DNA of 64,000 nucleotides, from assembly GCF_954871325.1 (NCBI RefSeq), contig NC_088775.1, positions 3,023,473 to 3,087,472 of the forward strand. The letters run 5' to 3'. Shown in pieces: positions 23,785 through 36,385 of the stretch. The translations under genes were made by a program, and so were the position numbers. Numbering within the stretch: the stretch's first letter is position 1; every line of letters begins with the position of its first letter. The notes beneath the pieces are model-generated. The model was given only the letters and a program-made list of their open reading frames with translations. It was not told the DNA's origin and ran no database searches. Origin of the DNA: Gordionus sp. m RMFG-2023 (Eukaryota; Nematomorpha; Gordioida; Chordodea; Parachordodidae).

Positions 23785-25388
23785 ATATGCCATCTGGAAT
23801 ACCTTACTTATGAATCGTAGACAATTTTGCTAATTAACCTTTGTGTCATTTGTAATTTATATATAAAAAAAATATAGAAAATCTTAATATAAATTATATT
23901 AAATTTAAAGCTAATAGAAAAATGGTCTAAAATTCATAGGGGTAGGCATAGTCATTCCAAATATGATCAGAATTTTAAAATTTAAAAAAAAACGTCCTTA
24001 AATAATGTTTTAAAGGTTGTAAAAATAACACATTGCCGGAAAGAAAACACATATAAAACAAGAATTAGTATCAATATGGTAAACTTATAAATAAATTATA
24101 ATATAATATACCTTCACATGTCTTCATAACATATTTTAATCTATGAGTCTTTCCAGCCACTTTTAAATCGTCACTCATATAATCTATAAATGAGTTTGGA
24201 TATCTTGCGACGTTGACCATAATTCCATCCTTGTCAACCTTTTTAAAAACTATATCGTTACCTTCCTGTACTGCTTCACTCTATAATAGTGCACCAATAA
24301 ATAAATATTAATTTAATAATAATAGTATTTAATTCCACAAAAAAATAGGCTAACTTTCATTAGATAATTTTTTTGTTATAATATATTACCATAAACTAAG
24401 CTCCATTATCTTATTTATGTATATATATATATACATTTTCTAATCTAATGATTTTATTTGATAAGAAAAGCATTTTCATAAATACTATAGAGCGATGTCT
24501 TAATATCTATTTTTTAAATAAGCTTTTTTTTCAGGATTATCAGATGTTGGAACTTTACTTCATATATATAACCATTTGTCCAAAATTTGTTTCCCTCTAT
24601 AAATATTAAGTTATCTTAAATTTCTACTGCCTTTAAGATAAAAACAACGAGATTAAATATGAGGGGATGAAACTGAAAAATATCCTAGAATTTATCATTT
24701 GCGCAATATGTTTTAGTAATAATAATAAAAAAAAAATAACAATTATTATTACAAATTTTATGTCAGATGGAAGATCGCATTCGTCACTGATTATGTTGTC
24801 AATACTAAAATCAATTCTACAAAGATACGAGTTAGAAGGTGATGAAGTAAATTTTACCCTTAACTAAAAAAATAAATGTATTAATTATAATATAGTCTTA
24901 TATGATCTAAATTAATAATATAGTAAACAGGGCAAAGAAGAAAGAAAGAAGATAAAAATTATTGGACCGATAATACATTTTTCCTTATTCATATTCGAGA
25001 TTCAAATTTTCAGGATCGAATAAATTAGCCAATCGCAATAGTAAAAAAATGAACTAATCAAATCAAATTACGAACAATTTAGGTAAATGGAGGTTATTTA
25101 AGTTTAAAAGTTATACCGCTAGAATTATATAAATAGATTACTATTTATCTAGATGTTAAATGGTGACACTTTTTTAACTACATGGTTTTATACACTTTTG
25201 AAAAACAATGTAAGTATATTTAAATTTTTTTTTATAAATATTATTCTATAAATATATTACAGTTTATCGAGCTCTTTAGAAGCATATAAATCCTTTATAT
25301 TACTAGTACCATCCTCTTTAACATAGCACAAATCTTTGATAAGCTCTATATGATAATATTAATAATAATAATATGATAATTCATTTTG
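23785..25388 (-). repeat. Left arm of a large inverted duplication
   Basis: On the minus strand this arm matches plus-strand 25,688-28,465. The inner about 430 bases (24,957-25,388 against 25,688-26,128) look nearly identical, with only a handful of differences by eye. The spacer 25,389-25,687 reads as module intron in minus orientation. The left arm lacks exon a and its flanks (about 1 kb), and also lacks the 231-base MITE present in the right arm. Confidence 0.85.
24112..25345 (-). CDS. Inverted module, exons d, b, c open; exon a deleted
   Basis: On the minus strand three exons of the module family are present: d at 25,345-25,261 (ELIKDLCYVKEDGTSN, phase 1 to 2), b at 24,863-24,753 (37 codons, YLCRIDFSIDNIISDECD) and c at 24,280-24,112 (SEAVQEGNDIVFKKVDKDG, RYPNSFIDYMSDDLKVAGK). 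All have AG acceptors and GTAATA or GTATAT donors and no internal stop. Exon a, expected between d and b, is missing; d would end in phase 2 and b starts in phase 0, so direct d-to-b splicing shifts frame. Probably a non-functional inverted copy of type-1 module sequence, but less decayed than its plus-strand partner. Function unknown. Confidence 0.6.
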
Positions 25389-25728
25389 CAAAATAAATTT
25401 CCTAAAAGAATTAACACAACTTACGGTTTGAACTACAACCTTACACTTATATGAGCTAATAAGGAATCGACTATATCGTACAAATTTTAAAATTCCCAGG
25501 ATGGCTAATATTTATTGAAGGACAGTAAAAGGCAATTATTTTAAAATCTATGATATTGTTAATAAAGACACATTTAGAAAATTTGAGATATTTTTAGATA
25601 GAATATTTCAGAAAGTATTAATTGCCATCTGGCCTGTTTATTTTGAAAGAGAAGAGAAGAGATGAGTCTTAAATTTATTTTTCAAAATGAATTATCATAT
25701 TATTATCATTATTAATATTATCATATAG

Positions 25729-28133
25729 AGCTTATCAAAGATTTGTGTTATGTTAAAGAGGATGGTACTAGTGATATAAAGGATTTCTATGCTTCTAAAG
25801 AGCTCGATAAACTGTAATATATTTATAGAATAATATTTATAAATTTAATTTTAAATATACTTACATTGTTTTTCAAAAGTGTATAAAACCATGTAGTTAA
25901 AAAAGTGTCACCATTTAACATCTAGATAAATAGTAATCTATTTATATAATTCTAGCGGTATAACTTTTAAACTTAAATAACCTCCATTTACCTAAATTGT
26001 TCGTAATTTGATTTGATTAGTTCATTTTTTTACTATTGCGATTGGCTAATTTATTCGATCCTGAAAATTTGAATCTCGAATATGAATATGGTAATATGTA
26101 TTATGGGTCCAATAATTTTTATCTAAATTATAAAACTGCTTGCTCAAAAATTTTTTTTTTGGTATTGTTGTCAAACTCACTAATTTTGGTCAACTATAGA
26201 ACAGCATGGCCATGTTTTTATTCAAACATATTCGAATCAATCTTCAAGTTGAGATTCAACTTAGAAGCTTAATTCAATACTTTAGGCTAAATGTTTGACT
26301 ATGCCACGATAGAAATGGTCAAAGTTTGGTAATTTAACAACACTAGATTCTGGGTTACAAAATTTGAGCCTTCAATTATTGTGTAAAGTTATTTATTTCT
26401 TATCTCGAAATTAAACATTTGTTTTTATAAAGAAAATACTTCCATCTTAATATATAAAAAATATTATTATTTTTTTATATAAACTGAAAGTCCGGTTTAC
26501 TTGAATTAAGAAGGAGAGAATATTGTATTGAATTTTGATCGAGAAGTCATTTTCAAGAATGGAGATAACCCTAAAGACTATTATATTCCAATTCATTGGC
26601 TACCTAAAAAAAATAAGGACCTTAGCGTTGAAAGCGATGTAAAAACATAATAGATTTTTAATCGATATGGTGTTTTCTGTTAATCAGAAAATGGTTTTAT
26701 TAAATAAAATCATCAGGGAAAACCCTAAAGGAACTTTTATAAGAACATAGTAAAAATCTAGTAAGAGTTAACCTCTAACAAAATAGAACCTCAAATTTAG
26801 TTTAAAACTTATTAACGTTAACTATAATACGATTAGCCAAACACATGTTTATATTAAACTCTATCACGAATTGTATTATGTATTAAAATATTTATTTAAT
26901 AAAACTTTTAAAAAAATATAATCAAGTAAATTATACCATATCATAATGAGATAAAATGTTACCGAAAAATTTAACGTTATATCTCGGGGCTTCGAACAAA
27001 ACCCAACAGATATGTATATCTTCACGAAAACCGAAAGGGAAACTGAAACTAACCGAACTTCTACCCTTAACGGTTCGAAACCCAGGTTAGATCAGATAGA
27101 ATGAGATATTTTATATAATACAGAATGATATACATAAAATGTGTGAAGCGCTATTTATTACAATATTATTAATTAAGATCATATAAGATTATATAATAAT
27201 TATTATATTTTTTTTTTTTAGTTAACTGTAAATCTTACTTCATCTTCTAACCCGTTTCTCTGTAGATAAGATTTTAATAATGATAACAGAGTTAGTTCTA
27301 TATGCCATTTTCCAAAGGACAGAAAATACGTAATATTAATTATTTTTATTTTTTTCTCTTTTTTTTAATACTAATAATAACACATATTGCAAAATTGTTG
27401 AAAATGATAAATTCTAGGATATTTTTCAGTTTCATCCTCTCATATTTAATCTCGTAAGATAACGTCATATTTATTGCGGTAAACAAATTTTGGTCAAAAT
27501 GGTTATATATTTAAACAAATATTATATCATCTGATAATCCTGAAATTTTCGCATATTTAAAAGTAGATGTATATAAGACATCGCTTTAGAGTATTTATGG
27601 AAATGCTTCGTTTATTGGTAATATTTTCTAACAAAAAAAATTATCTAATGAAAGTTAGACCGCATTCCTAATGGATCCACTCCGACACGAATTAACAGCT
27701 GATCGATTTTTAAAATCGGTTTATGAGAATCAATTTTTCTTTATTAAACCAATATTTCTTAGGTTATTATCATGAAATTAAAGATAAAATTAATGTTATT
27801 TTAAAAAAAAAATTGATTCTCATAAACATATTTTAAAATTCAATCAGCTGTTAAATCGTGTCGGATTGGATCCACTATGAATGCGGCCTTAGCCTATTTT
27901 TTTGTGGAATTAAATACTATTATTATTAAATTCATATTTATTTGTTGCTTCACCACTATTTTAGTATGAAGCAGTACAAGAAGGTAACGATATGGTTTTA
28001 TATAAATTTGACAAGGATGGAAAAATAGTTAACTCCACTCGGTATCCAAACTCATTTATATATATAATGAGTAAGGATTACAAACTGTCTGGAAAAACCC
28101 ATAAATTTAAATAGGTTCTCAAGACATGTAAAG
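25729..28133 (+). pseudogene. Module family, block 1, type-1 module (exons d, a, b, c) with stops
   Basis: Exons: d 25,729-25,813 (ELIKDLCYVKEDGTSDIK; six bases shorter than other d exons but in phase), a 26,491-26,638 (IVLNFDREVIFKNG, IHWLPKKNKDLSVESD), b 27,222-27,329 (LTVNLTSSSNPFLCR) and c 27,965-28,133 (YEAVQEGNDMVLYKFDKDGK, RYPNSFIYIMSKDYKLSGK). Donors and acceptors are conserved and phases run 1-2, 2-0, 0-0, 0-1. Three in-frame stops are present, in a (TAA after YLN), b (TAA after LCR) and c (TAG before VLKTC). The type-1 signature is DLCYVKEDG plus EG-x-VVL-x-FDRE. This copy is a decayed paralogue of 56.7-58.7 kb. Known domain: none recognised. Confidence 0.75.
27658..27888. mobile_element. 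PIF/Harbinger-like MITE, TSD TTA, 231 bp
   Basis: Starts GACCGCATTCCTAATGGATC and ends, read on the other strand, GGCCGCATTCATAGTGGATC. The inverted repeats extend inwards (CCGACACGA, CAGCTG, TTGATTCTCATAAAC). It is flanked by TTA at 27,655-27,657 and 27,889-27,891. The inverted paralogue at 24,340-24,360 is uninterrupted with a single TAA there, an empty site. The 3-base duplication and GC-starting ends fit PIF/Harbinger or a related superfamily. Confidence 0.88.
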
Positions 28134-29461
28134 GTATATTATCTTATATTAATTATATAAGTTTACCATATTGATATTAATTCTTGTTTTATATGTGTTT
28201 TCTTTCCGGCAATGTGTTATTTTTACAACCTTTAAAACATTATTTATTATTTAAGAGCGTTTTTTTTTAATTTAAAAATCCTGATCATATTTGGAAGGCC
28301 CATACCTACCCCTATGAATTTTAGACCATTTTCCTATTAGCCTTTAAACTTAATATAATTTATATTAAGATTTTCCATATTTTTTTTATATATAAATTAC
28401 AAATGACACAAGGTTTATTAGCAAAATTGTCTACAATTCATAAGTAAGATATTCCAGATGGCATATCTTTCCAATCAGATTTTTCAATTTAAAAAAAAAA
28501 AACTATACCATCTATTAAAATTAAAATTATTTAAAATATGAATGTTTCCCTGCGTTTATTAATAAAATAATTTCCACAATTCTATTAATGATTGAAATAT
28601 TTTCATAAGAATAAACAATATTTTCTATCCATCTTTCTCAAAATTAATAAAATGAGGATACTTTGCTGAATAATAAACTGCATTATATTTTACTTTTTAG
28701 TCACACATTAATATAAAAATTTTAAATTTTCTTTCATCTATCCTTGTCAAAAATTTGAACAGGGTATTTTTTTTTAACTCCCTACTTTCCTATTCTCATG
28801 ATCTGGATCCAAGGACATAGAGCGCTGATAAATTTGATGTAACTAATAAAATCATAAATAATTTAATATTTCTGACAAAATTTAAAAAATTTCTATACAG
28901 TACAGCCTTTCTTAGAAATAAAAACCTCGCCTTTTCGAAATTATTCCCAAAGTCCAAACTCATCGCTACATAAAATGCCTAAATTTCAAAGTCATAAAAT
29001 ACTGGGCTAAACAACAAAATTTTATTTAAAATTTTAATATCTTTCCTTCTGATATTTTAAATAATGTCCTTTAATTATTTTTTAAAATTATCCCATTTTA
29101 TGGGTTAATACTGTTTTACATATGGTCGATAATGATATATACCCACACAAATTGTCAAACTAGACAGGGGTCAGATTAATGGGTAATAAATAAATACCTT
29201 TTAAACATTATAGCTAAAAAATATCTCAAATATAGTGTCAAATATGTCTTTTATTAACAATATCATAGATTTTTTACGTACCTTTATTGTCTTTAAAATA
29301 AATATCTGTCATTCTGAGATTTTAAAATTTACATGATTATAGTCTATTCCTTGTTAGCTCATATATAGAATAATGTGGCCCAACTATAAGTTGTGTTAAT
29401 TATTTAAGGTAATTTATTTCGCAAATAATAATTATCATATTATTATTATTATCATATTTAG

Positions 29462-31541
29462 GTAAAGAGCTTCTCAAAGATTTGTGCGATGTTAAAAAGG
29501 ATGGTACGAGTAATATGGCTGATTTCTTTAATTCTACAATGCTTACCAAACTGTAATATATATTTATAGAATATTATTTAAAAAATATCATCATTAACAC
29601 CTAGATTAATTTTAATCTATTTCTATAATTCTAGCGTATAACTTTAAACTCAAATAGCCGACATTTATTTAATTATTCGTTATTTTATATGACTAATAGT
29701 TAGTTTTTACTATTACGATTCAAAATTATTCGATTCTAAAGGTTAAATCTCGAATATGAATAGGAAAAATATATTATCGTCAAATTATTGTAATAATTTT
29801 AAATTATTCAAATTCATTTAAATAATTTGTAAGTAATTTGAAATTATTATATTATTCCATCCTCCATAAATCACTATATTATTAAAAAAAATTTAACAAT
29901 GCATTTTTTTCCTATTTTTAGAAAATATATTTTAAAATGAATTTGATAGTAAAAAGATAATGGTATTTTTATGATGGAAGTTTGATTAAAGAAATAGATA
30001 CATAATATATCAAAATATTTTACTATAAGGAAGAATAAGTCTAAAAAATTAACGTAATTATATAAAATTGACAAATTTAAGGTTAAAACTGCTTGCACAA
30101 AAATTTGTTTCTGGATGCCAAGAGTCTTATTTATTACTTATCTACTAATCTTTCATTTTTTTAAAGAAAATACTCCATAATATAAAATATATTTTTTATA
30201 TATATATAAAGTAAAAATCCGGTTTACTTGATTAGAGAATGGGACAGGATTGTCTGGAATGCTGATTTAAAAGACATTTTTACGAATAAACATATCCCTT
30301 AATACTATTATGACCTATTCCATTGGCTACCTGTAAAAAATAGATTCCTTATCGTTGAAAGCAATGTAAACATAAATAATTTTTTAACGTCGATATGGTG
30401 TTTTCTGTGAATCAGAGAAAGATCTTATTTAATAAAATCTTAACGGTAAAAACCCTAAAAGAACTTTTACACGAAATATAGAGTTAACTTCTATAACAAA
30501 ATAGAACCTCAAATTTAGTTCAAGGTTGATTAACGTTAACTATAATGTGATTACCCGAAACACATGTTTATCTTAAATTCCATCACGAATTTATTATGCA
30601 TTAGATTATTAAATTAATAAAACATTCAAAAAATATATTCAAATTAAATTATACCCAAATCATAATGAAATTAAATGTTCCCCAAAACTTTATCGTTAGA
30701 TCCAGGGCTTCGAACAGAACCGAACCGCGTATAAAGAAAATATAAAAAGAGCTAACTAAACTGTTATAAACATTTAGAAACCGGTTTAAACCGGTTCATA
30801 ACGGTTTTTTAAAAAATAAAATATAGAAATTTAAATTATTGGCCTAATTTTTTTAAATCTTAATTTTCATTGGAAGGGCCATTTTAATTAGTGATTTCTT
30901 TTCGAATTAAAATATTTAAAAATCGCCTTCATCCTTTATACCAATACCCCAAGAAGGTTTATTATTTTTACTTTTTGCACTTAATTGCGATTGAGATTAG
31001 GCAAATTACCGTTTAATCAGATGAGAAATAATATTCATGGTTAAATTGAATAAGGAATTATAAAAATATAAAATAAATTATAACGATATTTTTCTCGAAA
31101 ATTTGTATATATGGTTTACGATTTATTTTTTTTTTATAGAAAAATCAAATTTATAAAAACCAGAACGAATTAAATAGAACCGTTATAAATTACAAACCCG
31201 ATCCGATAAGAATATCTTCACGAAAATCGAAATGGAACAAAATTTAAATATAAAATTTTAATTAAACTAAAAACCTAAACAAATGCTATATACTTAACGG
31301 TTCGAAGCAACTGGTTAGATCGGTTAGAATTGTGATATTTTATACCATATAGATTGATTAAGAGAAGAGAAGATTTAAGATCATATAAGATTATATTATA
31401 ATTATTACATCTATTTTTATTTTTTTTTAGTTAAGGGTAAATCTTACTTCAACATCTCCTAACCTGTATCTAGCTACAATAGATCTAAGTAATCCTGACA
31501 GAGTCAGTGACGACTATCAACTTTCACTTTACATAAATTAC
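29462..31541 (+). pseudogene. Module family, block 1, type-2 module (exons d, a, b; c lost)
   Basis: Exons: d 29,462-29,552 (KELLKDLCDVKKDGTSN), a 30,212-30,365 (NPVYLIREWDRIVWNADLK) and b 31,431-31,541 (YLATIDLSNPDRVSDDYQLS). The type-2 signature (KKDGTSN, REWD-x-IVWNA, SNPDR) matches 60.1-64.0 kb, not the adjacent type-1 module. One in-frame TAA lies in exon a, before YYYDLFHWLP. The following exon c, expected about 130 bases after the AGATATATATATA phrase, is absent: a hAT begins at 32,178 inside that intron and the sequence beyond it is unrelated. The a-b intron (1,065 bases) carries an extra segment of about 490 bases that type-1 introns lack. Confidence 0.75.
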
Positions 31542-32177
31542 GTAATATTAATTATTATTATTCTTTTTTTTAACTAATACTATATAATACCTAGACTGGA
31601 TTTATTCATTAAAAGTGTACATCAATGCAAATCAGCTGAAGACGCCATCTTGGTTGCACTAATTAAAATTTTAAAAAGAGCGCCTAATTTATTCTTATAT
31701 CAGATGCAAACTTTATTAAAGAATTACCGGAAAATTGAGATAATAAGGAATCAAGTTATAAATTTAATAGTAACATGAGAATAATTAATGTATGTGTTAC
31801 CAAAATGGCGGGTCCAGCTGATTTGCTTTTAACGACGCTTAAAAAGGCATTTTAATGCATGAATCGTCAGTGTAGGTAGTATATATGTCATTGACTAAAA
31901 CATATTTTTAAAATTGTTGTAAATGATAAGTTCTAAGGATATTTTTTTTTAGTCTCTTCCACCCATATTTATTCTAGTTTGTTTTTTATATTAAAGGCTA
32001 TAGAAATTTAAGATAACTTAATATTTATTGTGGGAACACTAATTTTAGACAAATTCAATCATCCGATAATCCTAAAAAATTTCACATATATAAAAAGTAG
32101 CTGTTATAAGACATTCTGTAGTATTTATGAATTCGTATTAAAAAAATCAATTGATTAGAAACAGATATATATATATA

Positions 32178-34669
32178 CAGTGACTCCTACAACGGGGGGG
32201 GGGGTCCGAAGCAACTGCTTCTATAAATTTCTATGGGGGTACTTATTTTTTTTTTTTAAATTTTTATTTTATTTTTTTAAAAATTTTTATGGTCGATGTT
32301 TAGCAAATTAGTTTGTTATCCGATATTTCTTATCATAAAATTATTTTTCAACTTTCAAGATTTGGCGCAAAATTAAAATTTTATCAAAGGGAATAGTAAA
32401 AATTTAAATATTAAATCTTATATATAATCATTTATAATTTTTAGATCATTGTCAAAATATGCCCAAAAATATTAACCAAAAAAAATATAAATGCTTATCT
32501 CGCAATCAAGCCTTCTGGGGGAACAGGCAACAAGATGGCAATATGATGAGCCTTATTAAACTTATTGCAGATTCTGAGCCTGTTCTTAAAATGTATATAC
32601 AAGATAATGAAGAAAGAAGAAGTGAGAAAAAAATTAAGGGATTAAAATCTAAATTATATTCAAATCTGTTATCATATAATAACATAAATATTCTTATTGA
32701 AACCATGAAAAATATGGTTATAAAAAAAATTAAAAAGGAGATTGAATTCAACAGGTGCTATTCAATTATAGTTGATGGCACATATGATGTATCGAAATCA
32801 GAAGCAATAGCTTTGATAGTGAGATATGTTGAAAATAGCGAGACACCTAAGCCCGTTGAAAGGCTGATAGACATTTATTGTATGGGAAATACAATGGGCC
32901 ACTATATTAAAAAGAATATAATATCCAAGCTTGGCTCCATGAATCTACCCCTCGAATTCCTAGTGGGGCAAAGCTATGATGGCGCCTCAAACATGAGTGG
33001 AAGAATTAATGGAATGCAGGCTTTGATTAGAGCGGAGGCGCCAAAGGCAGCTTTTATTTGGTGCTATTGTCATCGATTAAATTTAATAGTTGTTCAATAA
33101 TGTCAATCAGTAAAAGAGCTGCGAAATGTCTTGGGAATATTAGACGAAATTTACGTATATTTTAATGGTGTTAAAAGATATGAAGTACTCAAAACATGTC
33201 AGAGTAATTTACTGACAAAATCACATAGGTTTTTACGCATCAAGAATGCCACTCAATAATATTATCTTAATTGTTTCGATATATAATGTTTATTTTATAT
33301 TTATAGAAGCTGGCTAACATCATATAAGGCGATTGTAATTTTTTTCCTACTTTATGATGCTTTGAGGGCAGCTTTGGCAAATTTAAAGGATTCTGAAGAT
33401 CCTGCCACTTCCACTATGGCTAGTGCTATAGTCTATAGAATAGAAAAATTTTATTTTATTTTATTTTATCACTATGTGTTTTGGATAAAATATTGTTGAT
33501 AACAAGCTTGGCTTGTACAAAATTGCAAACCATTTCGAAGGATATAGGGTTTGCAATAAATCAAATTCAATTGGTAAAAGATTGCCTGATTAATATGAGA
33601 AGTATAATTTAAATTATTATCTTTTATTATTTTATAATCCTAAAATAGATAATAACACTGAATTTTTGGATGTCTTTTCAAAGGCCCAAGATTTTATGAA
33701 GAAGAGAAATTTACCTTTTGATTTTGAAAGTTCAAGACTTCAAACATTTTAATCCAAAAAGGAGATATATATATATACTTTCATCATTAAATATAATATT
33801 TTATTTTAGCTTTAAAATCAGTGTGTTTTATGCTGCACTTGATTTAATTATTATGCAGTTTAGTGAAAGATTTAACGATGAATCGATAAAATTTTTGAGT
33901 CAAACATCATTTTTTACCCCAAAGGGAATGGCGGAAAAGGCAATTGTTAAAGATGATATCAAGGATATCTGTGAATTTTATCAATTAAATACAAGTCAAG
34001 TTTTTGAGGAAATGTTGATGTTTAGAAATATTTATAAAATGGCTAAAACGGGGGACGTAATTATTACTCGTGACCTAGAGGTTAAAGAAGATTTGTCAGA
34101 TTCTGAGAATTGTAAATTTATTTAATTAAAATATTTTTACTAATACATTATTTAGCTTCTTCTGATGATGATAATAATTCTGAGATGAATGATTCAGACT
34201 GGAGAAACTATTCATTTATTTTACCTTATCCTGCTTATAAATTTTTCTGCTTTCCCAAATTTAACAATTTATATAAATATTTATTAACTATTCCTACTAC
34301 ATCATGTACTGCCGAAAGGGTCATGAGTAAAATTAAACTAATTAAAACAAGACTTCGTAGTGTCATGAAAGATCCATTTCTTAATAATTTAACCATTTTA
34401 TCAATGGAAAATAATTTATTTAAACAATTAAATATTGATAAAATTATAAATTCTTTTGCTTTCTCTTCCCCTAATTTATCTAAATTATTAATTTAAAAAT
34501 AATATTTTTAAAGCATATATTTTTTACATTATATTTATATTATAATAAATATTGATGTAATAAAAATTATTTTTGAAATTTATTGGTGTCAAAAAATAAT
34601 TTACAATGGGGGGGGGGTACTTTAGGGGGATATTCTGCTTCTATCCCTCAAAAAGTGTAGGGGTCACTG
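32178..34669 (+). mobile_element. hAT element 4
   Basis: Ends are CAGTGACTCCTACA on the left and TGTAGGGGTCACTG on the right, inverted with one mismatch. G-runs lie just inside both ends (32,200-32,211 and 34,610-34,617). Transposase remnants run in the same direction. No matching 8-base duplication is visible: left TATATATA, right AATAAAGG. The left flank is the b-to-c intron of the module gene. The right flank does not continue it, so part of the target has been lost or rearranged. Confidence 0.8.
32459..34496 (+). pseudogene. hAT transposase (DUF4371-like region and C-terminal dimerisation domain)
   Basis: The first piece (32,459-33,100, 213 codons) contains CYSIIVDGTYDVSKSEAIAL, FLVGQSYDGASNMSGRINGM and FIWCYCHRLNLIVVQ, the conserved catalytic-core order of ZMYM-like hAT transposases. 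The usual second acidic motif reads VDGTYDVS, where relatives have DETTD. Later pieces include 33,820-34,125 and the C-terminal part 34,185-34,496 with PTTSCTAERVMSKIKLIKTR and NLTILSMEN. Frames are interrupted near 33,100, 33,260, 33,440 and 33,750, some possibly by short introns (an AG lies just before SWLTSYKA at 33,310). No N-terminal zinc finger was found. Confidence 0.85.
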
Positions 34670-35229
34670 AATAAAGGAAGATGTCGAAAGAAAAACCAAA
34701 AACGAATTAATTAAAAGGGAAAACTTGTAAATAAAAAATGCCATTATAAATTAAATGTAATTGATTATTTTATCAAAGAAAATATTATTTTTTTAACTAA
34801 TACGTTTCAATTTATGATATTATAATGAAAAACTTTGTCTAATCTTTCTCAATGAATCATATGCCTATATAATTATGTGGAATTGATTTTTTTATAATAA
34901 ATAAAATATTTTACAATTTATAATATGTTGAATTGTTTTTGATATAATGTTAAATTCATATAAATATCATGAAGATTATTTTAAAATGTAATTATATATA
35001 TTATTGTTTAGTTAACTTTATATGGATTTAATAATGGGTGATCAATATATAATAAACTCCTTGGCAATCTAATTCTTGTATTTAAATATAGCATTTACAT
35101 ATAAGTATTTTGGGATAATAAGTAATATTATAAATTTGCATCTAAGAAATGCGAATTATTGGTAATCTTAGTGGATTAAAATATCCAAGAGGTAGAGATA
35201 CTTTAAATAACATTTCATGTTTTTTTATA
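34670..35229. other. AT-rich DNA, nothing recognised
   Basis: There is no coding signal and no match to the module-gene introns that end at the left side of the hAT. Because these introns would be expected to continue here, this marks a breakpoint. Confidence 0.4.
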
Positions 35230-36385
35230 ATTACAAAAGTTTAAGATTTTTTTGTAAGGGAATTTTAAATTATGAGTTACATATAACTTATAATACTCAT
35301 ATAATAGTTTGATATTTATGATACATTGATGATAAAATAATAATAGTATATTAATATTAAAATAGTTAATGTTATGGATCCTTTTCATATTTGTATTTAT
35401 TTTTCATACAAATTGTAAATGGAAGTTTCAAATTAGTCAAATTACTATACCTATCAATACTAAAATGTTTAAATGATCTTTTTATGTACAATTATTAGTC
35501 TGAATCAGTAGATAAAATATTATACATTTATAAAGTTTACAAAAAACTATTGAAAATTAACTTAAGAAATAAATATTTAGTATAAAATTTGAATGAGATT
35601 TGCAATCAATATTACAAATTTATTAAATTATAAATTGTTGAATTTTCTAGAAGAGAGTTATATAAAAATAGGAAAGCAAAATTATATTTATTTTGATTTT
35701 ATTAATTTTAAAAAATTATAACTGTACATCTATATATATATATATATAAATAAAATTCAATTTAACAATTTACTTAAATCGGTTAATATGAATAACAATT
35801 ATTTAAACGACCAAGGTATTAAGAAACTATTAAATTAATATTATATTGAAAGAAATGATAAAATCAAGTTCGTTAGATAAATATTAAGTTAATAGACAGT
35901 GAAAGATAAATAAAATCGATCCGAACATAAAACATAAATCATTCATAAAGACTTATTAATGTTGCCAAAATATTTTTAATGAATTACGATTTTTAAGGGA
36001 TATTTACTAAACCTTAATTTTATTGAAAGTGTTTATAATACCCTAATAGAGATTAAATAGTTATTTATGAACCAATTGTAAGTCTGTGAATCTTGCTTTA
36101 TATAAGAATAATGAATTGAAAACACTTTCAGGATCAAATACTATTAATATGTTATACAGTAATTTGCTATTATGTAAAAAAACATGAATCATTTATAGAA
36201 AAATTGATTTAAATCAATTATAGATTAAATTGACTAGAGAAAATATTAGCTCATATATTCAAAGCAGGATTAGTAGATCAATCAGTATATAACCTAACGA
36301 GGAGCATAATACCAATTTATATATATCCAAAAAAAAGTTTAGGAAAAAATGAATTCCAAAACTATTATAATTAAGCTTTTAATTT
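35230..36385 (+). repeat. Left arm of a spaced inverted repeat around hAT 2
   Basis: This arm pairs with 41,075-42,060 reversed. Matched landmarks are TTTTGTAAGGGAATTTTAAA with TTAAAATTCCCTTGCAAAAA; TAGTCTGAATCAGTAGATAA with TTATCTACTGATTCATACTA; and TTGACTAGAGAAAATATTAG with ATATTTTCTCTAGTCAA. Identity looks roughly three-quarters, so it is old. No gene is visible in either arm. Confidence 0.7.

Larger units (their letters stand above)
25688..28465 (+). repeat. Right arm of the large inverted duplication
   Basis: The plus-strand partner of 23,785-25,388. It is longer because it retains exon a and its introns and carries the MITE at 27,658-27,888. It ends where similarity to 23,785 stops, near the GATATTCCAGATGGCATAT phrase. 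Confidence 0.85.

Noticed and set aside
26036-26272. 78-codon frame beginning MRLANLFDPENLNLEYEYG
   Set aside because: The matching d-to-a introns at 29.7, 57.0 and 60.4 kb contain gaps that break this frame, so it is conserved as duplicated intron and not as protein.
32506-32751. 81-codon hydrophobic minus-strand frame
   Set aside because: Antisense to the hAT 4 transposase; hydrophobicity comes from A-rich coding on the other strand.
32170-34677. TATATATA as the target duplication of hAT 4
   Set aside because: The right flank is AATAAAGG; the left octamer is simply part of an AT microsatellite.
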